From Antarcticibacterium sp. 1MA-6-2 (lineage in GTDB: Bacteria; Bacteroidota; Bacteroidia; Flavobacteriales; Flavobacteriaceae): a stretch of DNA of 64,000 nt. How positions within the stretch are numbered: the stretch's first letter is position 1; the number at the start of each line of letters is the position of its first letter. Below, in pieces: positions 54,706-61,908 of the stretch. The position numbers were made by a program, and so were the translations under genes. The notes under the pieces were generated by a model. It was not told the DNA's origin. It made no database searches and worked only from the letters and a program-made list of their open reading frames with translations. The stretch covers positions 3,720,001-3,784,000 of the forward strand of contig NZ_CP091036.1 of NCBI RefSeq assembly GCF_021535135.1, read 5' to 3'.

Positions 54706-55560
54706 CTAGATCAAACTTTTGGAAGTAGCCATTACCTCCACTCTTCTATCAGATATAAAATATTTATCACCCCAGGAGAGCACATGAGTTACTAAATTGC
54801 GCATTGTGAGGGGAGTTCCGTCCTTCAGGATCTTATAGTTATTATGTGTTAATTGTCCGGGATCAAAAATGATAACCATTCCCGATCCTATAATATCACA
54901 TTCATCTCCATTTTTAATTACCATTCCCGTGTCTTCAGCCAGGCCTATTCCCACTTTATTGGGAAATCTTGCTACGGCTTCAGACAATCTTCCAAAGCGG
55001 CCTCGCTGGATAAAATGAGTATCTATAATTATATCGGGAAGTAGAGACATTCCCTGTCGCATTTTGGTAGAAGCCTTTATGAAAGATTCTTTACTGCTCC
55101 CGCCGGAGATCATTTCTGAAGACATACACATCGCACCAGCACTTGTACCTGCCACTACGAACTCTTCATTTTTATAACGAGATATCAGGATCTTGTGAAA
55201 TTCAGTTTTTTTAATATAAGTGGTAATTTTTGACTGATTTCCTCCGGAAAATAAAACGCAATCTACAGTACGCAATTTCTCAAGGTTGGCTTCGTACTCT
55301 GCTTCAGCCTTTGAACCAATATAAAGAGGTTCTACATTCTCACATCCAAGTTTACGGAAGGCATCAATGTACATATTTCCCACTTCTTCGGGTATACCTG
55401 ATGCGGTGGTTACCACAAGGATTTTTGAATTTTTTCCTCCGCTCTCAAGCAGTACTCTTGCAAGTATGCCCTTACTTATATATTCCAACCTGAATCTGTT
55501 GGCTTTATGATAGCCTTTATCTTCATTTCCTCCAATTGGGATGAGGGTTCCTTTAATCAT
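54706..55560 (-). CDS. cphB: Cyanophycinase
   Basis: Intact 284-residue serine peptidase of the S51 family that cuts cyanophycin to beta-Asp-Arg dipeptides. KGTLIPIGGNEDKGYHK at the N-terminus, ILVVTTASGIPEE, LFSGGNQSKI, nucleophile elbow VVAGTSAGAMCMSSEMI, IIIDTHFIQRGRFGRLSEAV and GIGLAEDTGMVI are all typical. It is transcribed divergently from the cyanophycin synthetase gene 116 bp away and convergent with iaaA. Absence of a signal peptide suggests an intracellular enzyme, as expected for mobilising a stored polymer. Confidence 0.93.
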   Translation of the reverse strand: MIKGTLIPIGGNEDKGYHKANRFRLEYISKGILARVLLESGGKNSKILVVTTASGIPEEVGNMYIDAFRKLGCENVEPLYIGSKAEAEYEANLEKLRTVDCVLFSGGNQSKITTYIKKTEFHKILISRYKNEEFVVAGTSAGAMCMSSEMISGGSSKESFIKASTKMRQGMSLLPDIIIDTHFIQRGRFGRLSEAVARFPNKVGIGLAEDTGMVIKNGDECDIIGSGMVIIFDPGQLTHNNYKILKDGTPLTMRNLVTHVLSWGDKYFISDRRVEVMATSKSLI

Positions 55561-55676
55561 AAAATAACATTAAAATTGATTGCAAAACTAACTTAATTAT
55601 ATTTTGATTCATAAATTAAGAGGGGTAATCCTTAAATCCTTCCGGGAAAAAAGGAAATAAAAAAGAAAAAGAATTC

Positions 55677-58357
55677 ATGAAAATTAGAAAGATTAACGCG
55701 ATGCGGGGACCAAATTATTGGTCAGTAAGTAAGCATAAATTGATAGTGATGGTGCTGGACCTCGAGGAGATGGAAGAAATGCCATCCAATAAAATAGTAG
55801 GTTTTAGAGAGAATTTAGAGAAGCTTTTGCCCAATTTGTATGAACACACCTGTTCTGTTGGTACTCCGGGAGGATTTTTTGAACGCGTAGATGAAGGAAC
55901 GTGGATGGGTCACATTATTGAACATATCGCATTGGAGATTCAAACAATGGCCGGGATGGATGTGGGGTTTGGCAGGACAAGGGGTTTTGGTGAAAAAGGA
56001 GTTTACAATGTGGTCTTCTCTTATATGGAAGAGGAAGTTGGACGTTATGCAGCCAGGGCAGCAGTAAGGATTTGTGAGGCTTTAATTAAAGGAGAAGATT
56101 ACGATCTCACAGATGATATTCAGGAGATGCGGGAACTACGTGAGGAAGTTAGGCTGGGACCGAGTACAGGGTCTATAGTAAAAGAGGCAGAATCCCGGGG
56201 CATTCCCTGGATAAGACTTAATAAATATTCTCTTTGCCAGCTTGGTTATGGTGCCAATCAAAAAAGAATTCAGGCCACGGTGACGAGTGAAACCAGCAAT
56301 ATTGCTGTAGACATTGCCTGTGATAAGGAGGAGACAAAATATTTACTTGAACAGGCAGAAATTCCCGTGCCGCGGGGACGGATTATAAGGAGTGAGGAAA
56401 AGCTGAAAAGGGTGGTGGAGAAGATAGGTTTTCCTCTCGTTACAAAACCTAGGTTGATGGAAACCACGGTCGGGGAATTACTGTAGATATAAATTCTATG
56501 GAAGAAGCTCTTACTGGTTATAGAGCTGCAAGAAAGATTTCCAGCAGGGTAATTGTTGAAAAGCAGATAATTGGTGAAGATTATAGGCTTCTGGTGATCA
56601 ATAACAAACTTGTGGCTGCCGCAAAGCGAAATCCCGCTCACGTAACAGGTGATGGCACACGATCAATTCAGCAACTTATAGAAGAGGTCAATAAAGATCC
56701 CAGGCGAGGTTACGGTCATGAAAAAATTCTTACTCAAATAACTATAAATGACCTTACTAAAACTATTATTGCTGCTGAAGGTTACAGCCTCGACAGCATT
56801 CTTGAAGAGGGTAAAAAGCTTATTCTGAAGGATACAGCTAATTTAAGTACGGGAGGTACTGCAGAAGATGTTACAGATAAAGTTCATCCTGTAAACGTTT
56901 TTATTGCTGAACGAATTTCCAAAATTATCGACCTGGATATTTGTGGAATTGATATTATGACAACAGATCTTAGTAAGCCGCTTTCTGAAACAGGAGGAGC
57001 TGTACTTGAAGTAAATGCAGGACCGGGTTTCAGAATGCATCTTTCTCCTGCAACAGGTTTACCCAGAAATGTTGCAGCGCCTGTTATTGATAAACTTTTT
57101 CCGCAAGGATCTACAGGATTGATACCTATTGTGGCAATTACAGGTACAAACGGAAAAACAACCACTACGCGTCTTATAGCTCATATTGCAAAACAGGAAG
57201 GCTATAAAGTTGGCTACACAACCAGTGACGGCGTGTATATTCAAAACAGGCTTTTAATGAAAGGAGACTGTACGGGACCCGTAAGTGCAGTATTTGTGTT
57301 GAAAGATCCCACAGTCAATTTCGCGGTACTGGAGTGTGCCCGGGGCGGCTTGCTGCGTGCGGGTTTAGGATTCCACCATTGTGATGTGGGAATAGTCACA
57401 AACATTTCTGAAGATCATCTTGGGTTAAACGGGATTCACACGGTGGAACAGCTGGCAAGGGTGAAAGGTGTAATTCCTGAAACCGTTCTGCCCGATGGCT
57501 ATGCTATATTAAATGCAGATGATGACCTTGTATATGATATGCGAAAGGATGTTGTCTCGAATGTTGCTCTGTTTTCCATGGATGAAAATAATCCAAGGAT
57601 TAAAGAAATGCAGAAGGAGGGCGGCCTCACCGCTGTTTATGAAAATGGATATATAACCATATGTAAAGGCGAATGGAAATTGCGAATAATAAAGGCTGCC
57701 CAGGTGCCCCTCACTTTTGGAGGCAAAGCAGAATTTATGATTAAAAATGTTTTGCCTGCAGTACTTACAGCACATATTAAAGGAATTAATATTGAAGATA
57801 TAAAGGTGGCGTTAGAAACATTTCAGCCTTCTCCTTCACAAACTCCTGGTAGAATGAACCTCTTTCAGTTCAACGATTTTCAGTTGCTGCTGGACTATGC
57901 TCATAATCCTGCAGGAATGCTGGCTGTAAAGGAGTTTACAGATAAAATAGATGCCAGTGTAAAAGTTGGGATCATAACCGGAGTAGGGGATAGAAAACGA
58001 GAGGATACACAGAGTATCGGCAGGATATCTGCTCAAATGTTTGATGAGATCATCATCAGGCAGGATGTACATTTAAGAGGAAGAACTGCCGAAGAAATTA
58101 TTGGATTTATTAAAGAAGGTATAGCATCTCACGATCCCGATAAAAAGACAACTGTTATTAAAGATGAAAAAGAGGCTGTGACGTATGCCATAAAAAATGC
58201 TCAAAAAGGATCCCTAATAGTGATTTGTACCGAAATGATAATTGAGGTAACCAAACTTGTACAGGAACTGCAGGAGCAAAGCCCTATCTCACAAAACAAT
58301 GTTGAAAAACCTCAAACTTCCAGGGAATTTGATCAAAGCGAAGCAATGAGCCAGTAA
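55677..58357 (+). CDS. cphA: Cyanophycin synthetase (frameshifted)
   Basis: Polymerises Asp and Arg into multi-L-arginyl-poly-L-aspartate using ATP. N-terminal domain RKINAMRGPNYWSVSKHKLIV, GHIIEHIALEIQTMAGMDVGFGRTR; ATP-grasp domain (LGYGANQKRIQATVTSETSNIAVDIACDK, VVEKIGFPLVTKP, VIVEKQIIGEDYRLLVI, EVNAGPGFRMHLSP); and a Mur-ligase-like domain with P-loop VAITGTNGKTTTTRLIAHI and LLDYAHNPAGM. The break at ACCTAGGT 56447-56454 falls in K-P-V-D-G-N-H-G-R-G, coded by AAACCGGTTGAT (ACCGGT). The restored length is about 893 residues. A terminator hairpin follows at 58380. Confidence 0.95.
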
Positions 58358-58379
58358 AAGTCTCTCTGGCTTCAGTCAC

Positions 58380-58412
58380 AAAATTGCCCCTGACTTCAGT
58401 CAGGGGAATTTT
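58380..58412. terminator. Bidirectional terminator hairpin
   Basis: CCCCTGACT/AGTCAGGGG with a 2-nt loop, extended by AAAATT/AATTTT across one mismatch, between the convergent cphA (+) and asparaginase (-) genes. It touches the asparaginase stop codon. Confidence 0.9.
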
Positions 58413-59391
58413 AGATATAATATTTACTAGGAATATTATTATTAGTTCCATCCTGATATTTCACATAAGTAAATCCTTTCTGGATACAATAAGATCCCAC
58501 TTCTCCTTTTTTATTAATGGCAATTAAAGCAGCCTGGAAATCCTTAAAATCAGGACTTCTGGCGATTATCCTTTGTATTGCTATTTCACAGGCTTCCTGT
58601 GGCGATTTCCCATTTCGCATTAATTCCACCACAAGAAAGCTGCTCACGTTTTTCATTATAGCTTCTCCCAAACCTGTAGCTACTGCTCCTCCAACTTCAT
58701 TATCAAGAAACAAACCCGATCCTATAATAGGCGAATCTCCAACACGACCATTCATTTTATATGACAGGCCCGAAGTGGTGCAGGCACTTACTATGTCACC
58801 ATTCTGGTCGATGCATAGCATTCCTATAGTATCATGATTTTCAATATTAATAATGGGTTTGTATTCCTTCTTTTTCAGCCATTCTTTATATGCCCGTTCA
58901 GAGTCTTCAGTTAAGAGGTCTTCTTTTTCAAAGCCCATTTCCCTCGCGAACTGGTCGGCACCTTCCCCCGCCAGCATCACGTGCGGAGTTTCCTCCATTA
59001 CCTTCCTGGCTACAGAAACTGCGTGAGTGTTGTTCTTTAAATATACGACAGAGCCCGCATTGCCATCAGGAGCCATAATACAGGCATCGAGAGTCACATT
59101 TCCCTCTCTGTCCGGCGCGCCGCCTTTTCCTACGGTAGTATTCTTTAAATTAGCTTCTTCCACCATTACTCCCTGCTCGACTGCATCAAGCGCTGTGGCA
59201 CCTTGAGCCATCATTTCACCTGCTTTTAAGCTGGCATTTGCAAAATTCCACGTCGCAATGGTAATGGGGAATGAGGATTTTGTCATTGGAGATAAACTGT
59301 TTAAGGGATTTGTCGCATTCAGGATTGAAGGCGAAAATGTTATTCCGGCACCTGCCAAAATAGAGCGATTAATAAATTTGCGTCTTTTCAT
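58411..59391 (-). CDS. Secreted N4-(beta-N-acetylglucosaminyl)-L-asparaginase / asparaginase type 2 family
   Basis: Intact 326-residue Ntn-hydrolase with a twin-arginine-like signal (MKRRKFINRSILAGAGITF), so it is probably exported by Tat. GATALDAVEQGVMVEEANLKNTTVGKGGAPDREG, MEETPHVMLAGEGADQFA, the nucleophile Thr in NHDTIGMLCIDQNGDIVSAC and TTSGLSYKMNGRVGDSPIIGSG define the glycosylasparaginase group. It may cleave GlcNAc-Asn or act as a general isoaspartyl/asparaginase. Its position beside cphA makes a role in beta-aspartyl turnover possible, but the different cellular location argues against a direct step. Confidence 0.9.
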   Translation of the reverse strand: MKRRKFINRSILAGAGITFSPSILNATNPLNSLSPMTKSSFPITIATWNFANASLKAGEMMAQGATALDAVEQGVMVEEANLKNTTVGKGGAPDREGNVTLDACIMAPDGNAGSVVYLKNNTHAVSVARKVMEETPHVMLAGEGADQFAREMGFEKEDLLTEDSERAYKEWLKKKEYKPIINIENHDTIGMLCIDQNGDIVSACTTSGLSYKMNGRVGDSPIIGSGLFLDNEVGGAVATGLGEAIMKNVSSFLVVELMRNGKSPQEACEIAIQRIIARSPDFKDFQAALIAINKKGEVGSYCIQKGFTYVKYQDGTNNNIPSKYYI

Positions 59392-59537
59392 AAAAATTAA
59401 TTCCGAAGGATTTAAAGATAAAATATTCAGGAGACATTTTTAAAATTATGAATGGCATAATTCGTGACCATCAGGAAATACACAAAAGCTCCAAATCATT
59501 TTAAGGTTAATTATAAAACAAAAGGAGCGCTAAAGCA

Positions 59538-60804
59538 ATGATTAGGAGTATCTTTGCAAAAAAAGAAAAATTACAAATGCGCTGGATTATATTTATTGTT
59601 CTTTACATTCTGCTTAATATTTACTCTTTCCAGGCCTTAAAAACTCTTACGAAAAGCAATTGGGTTCTTGGGGCATACATTCTCCTGTCTCTGGTCATTC
59701 TTGGGAATTTTATTTATCAGTGGACACAACCAAATCCTAATGGCGGATTTACTGGTGGCAGAGGTTATGCTCTGGGATTTTTATTAGCATTTTTATCGGC
59801 CAATCTTATTACGACAGTAGTAATGTTTGGAGAAGACATTGTGCGATTAATTGTTGCTTAGTTATGTAAAAGTTACTACCCCTTCAGAATCATTTTCTCT
59901 TCCATCGAGGAGAAGGTTTATTAGCCAGGTTGCACTTGGAATTGCGGCCATTCCTTTTGCTTCTCTTATCTACGGAATGTACCAGGGAAAATATAATTAT
60001 AAGGTTTTAAAATACTCTCTCCATTTTCCTGATTTACCCGATGCTTTTGATGGTTACCGCATCACGCAGATTAGTGATGTGCACAGCGGAAGTTTTGACA
60101 ACAAGAAGAAAATAGAGTATGCGATAGATCTAATTAACGAGCAGCAAAGTGATACAGTTTTGTTTACAGGAGACCTTGTAAATAACATGGCTATAGAAAT
60201 GGAGCCGTGGGTGGGGGCTTTTGGGCAGATAAGGGCTAAAGATGGTGTATTTTCAGTTTTGGGGAATCACGATTATGGAGATTATGTGAGCTGGGAGACA
60301 GACAGGGCAAAATTTGCAAATCTTCAGGCGGTTAAGGATACTCACAAAAAGATGGGTTGGGATTTACTCCTTAATGAGCACAGATTTCTTGAAAAAGACG
60401 GGCAGCGAATTGCATTGGTGGGTGTCGAAAATTGGGGAATTGGAGGTTTTAAAAAGGCAGGGGATCTTGATAAAGCTTCGGCTGGATTATCTGAAAAGGA
60501 TTTTAAGGTCTTACTTAGTCATGACCCTTCCCACTGGCAGGAGAAGGTAAAAACAGATCCTAAGAACTTCCAGCTTACCTTGAGTGGTCACACCCATGGA
60601 ATGCAGTTCGGAATTGAAATTCCTGGCTGGTTTAGGTGGAGTCCTGTGCAGTATCGCTATGAAAACTGGGCAGGGATATATGAGGAGTTCGGTAGGTACA
60701 TTAATGTGAACCGTGGCTTTGGTTATTTGGCTTATCCAGGTAGAGTTGGCATCTGGCCGGAAATTACAGTAATTGAACTACGTAAAGGAGCAAAACCTGT
60801 GTAA
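59538..60804 (+). CDS. Membrane-anchored metallophosphoesterase (YkuE-like; frameshifted)
   Basis: One protein with three N-terminal membrane helices (RWIIFIVLYILLNIYSFQAL, WVLGAYILLSLVILGNFIYQ, ALGFLLAFLSANLITTVVMF) and a calcineurin-like domain: ITQISDVHSGSFDN, DTVLFTGDLVNN, VLGNHDYGDYV, LLSHDPSHW, LTLSGHTHGMQFG. The break at GCTTAGT 59856-59862 separates helices from the enzyme; GCCGGT there keeps the frame (R-L-I-V-A-G-Y-V-K-V). A GGAG sequence lies about 10 bp before ATG 59538; ATG 59577 (MRWIIF) is an alternative start. The restored length is about 422 residues. Related proteins hydrolyse lipid-linked UDP or nucleotides; the substrate here is unknown. Confidence 0.88.
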
Positions 60805-60880
60805 TTAAGATAAATTAGTATATTTGGCTTTATATATTATTTATTGGTATTGAATCTGGTCTTAATTAGTTTTTTATTTT

Positions 60881-61177
60881 ATGTCAAAATTTGGGGAATT
60901 AATAGATTTAAATATTCCGGTGCTTTTAGATTTCTATACCGACTGGAATGAGGCTTCCACAGCTATGCACCCGGTTCTTAGGGATGTTGCAGCAGCACTT
61001 GGAGACAAAGCCAAGATCATAAAAATTGATGTCGATAAAAATACCCAATTGGCTGAAGCTTTACGAGTAAAAGGACTTCCTACTTTAATGATCTATAAAG
61101 ACGGAGAAATGAAGTGGAGACAGAGTGGAGAGCAGGATGCAAATACTCTTATCGGCCTACTCAAAGAATACGTCTAG
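60881..61177 (+). CDS. Thioredoxin-fold protein lacking the CXXC motif
   Basis: 98 residues. The thioredoxin fold is clear (IPVLLDFYTDWNEAST, AKIIKIDVDKNTQLAEALRVKGLPTLMIYKDGE, with the cis-Pro in GLPTLM), but the W-C-G-P-C site is W-N-E-A-S and there is no Cys anywhere in the protein. Disulfide exchange is therefore impossible by the usual mechanism; a chaperone or binding role is more likely. It overlaps the convergent deacetylase stop by 4 bp. Confidence 0.88.
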   Translation: MSKFGELIDLNIPVLLDFYTDWNEASTAMHPVLRDVAAALGDKAKIIKIDVDKNTQLAEALRVKGLPTLMIYKDGEMKWRQSGEQDANTLIGLLKEYV

Positions 61178-61899
61178 AGAGCTTTAAAACTATATCCTTT
61201 ATTTTTATAGAAATCCAGTAGTCGTGGCAGAATTTCCATCAGGTTTTTTGAAGCTTTTTTACTGTCGTGGAAGACTATAATGCTACCCTGCCCAGCCTGA
61301 CTTACAACTCCCTGAAAACATTTTTCTTCTGATCTTTTTTGGTTATAATCTTCACTTATAACATCCCACATCACAATTGTATATCCCAATCTCTTTAGTT
61401 CCTTCATTTCAGAAGGTTTTATTCTGCCGTAGGGTGGGCGGAAGAGTTTTTGGTTTTTGGTTGTGGGTTGTAGGTTTTCAGTTTTCAGTTTTCTGTTTTC
61501 GGTTTTTTGTCGTCTTGAAATCCCGGAATTGGGAATTTGGAATTTGGAATTTCCAACCTGTTTGAAAATTTCTTCTTCAGCTAAAAGTACATTTTGGATG
61601 TAATCCCCGGTTGAAGTTTTCCACCCGTTAAGGTGGTTGAAAGTGTGGTTCCCTATGGAATGCCCTTCAGCTAAAACCTGCTGAAAAATTTCCGGATGTT
61701 TTTTGATGTTATCTCCAATGCAGAAGAAAGTTGCTTTTGCGTCATACTCCTTCAGAAGTGATAATACCCAGGGAGTAACCTGCGGAATCGGGCCGTCATC
61801 AAAGGTTAAATATATAATGGGGGAATTCTCCTTATGCTTCCAAAGCAGGGAAGGGAAGAGTAACTTCCCTGCCATAGAAGTATATTTTAAGAAGGACAT
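61174..61899 (-). CDS. Polysaccharide deacetylase (NodB domain) with an insertion of heptamer-repeat origin
   Basis: 241 residues. Carbohydrate esterase 4 motifs: YLTFDDGPIPQVTPWVL (Asp pair), SIGNHTFNHLNG (metal His), LFRPPYGRIKPSE, WDVISEDYN and IIVFHDSKKA. An N-terminal hydrophobic stretch (AGKLLFPSLLW) may anchor it. It probably deacetylates peptidoglycan or another N-acetyl polysaccharide. Residues about 117-152 (starting SKFQIPNSGISRRQ, with KTENRKLKTENLQP repeating every 7 residues) have no place in the family and coincide with a DNA heptamer array; without them the protein is about 205 residues, the usual size. The frame is kept. Confidence 0.9.
   Translation of the reverse strand: MSFLKYTSMAGKLLFPSLLWKHKENSPIIYLTFDDGPIPQVTPWVLSLLKEYDAKATFFCIGDNIKKHPEIFQQVLAEGHSIGNHTFNHLNGWKTSTGDYIQNVLLAEEEIFKQVGNSKFQIPNSGISRRQKTENRKLKTENLQPTTKNQKLFRPPYGRIKPSEMKELKRLGYTIVMWDVISEDYNQKRSEEKCFQGVVSQAGQGSIIVFHDSKKASKNLMEILPRLLDFYKNKGYSFKAL
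61446..61552. repeat. Two heptamer arrays inside the deacetylase gene (10 + 4 units)
   Basis: First array 61446-61515: GTTTTTG twice, GTTGTGG, GTTGTAG, GTTTTCA twice, GTTTTCT, GTTTTCG, GTTTTTT, GTCGTCT, all in 7-bp register. Second array 61525-61552: GGAATTG, then GGAATTT three times. Both lie within the coding region and are translated. Confidence 0.92.
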
Positions 61900-61908
61900 A
61901 TTTTTGCA

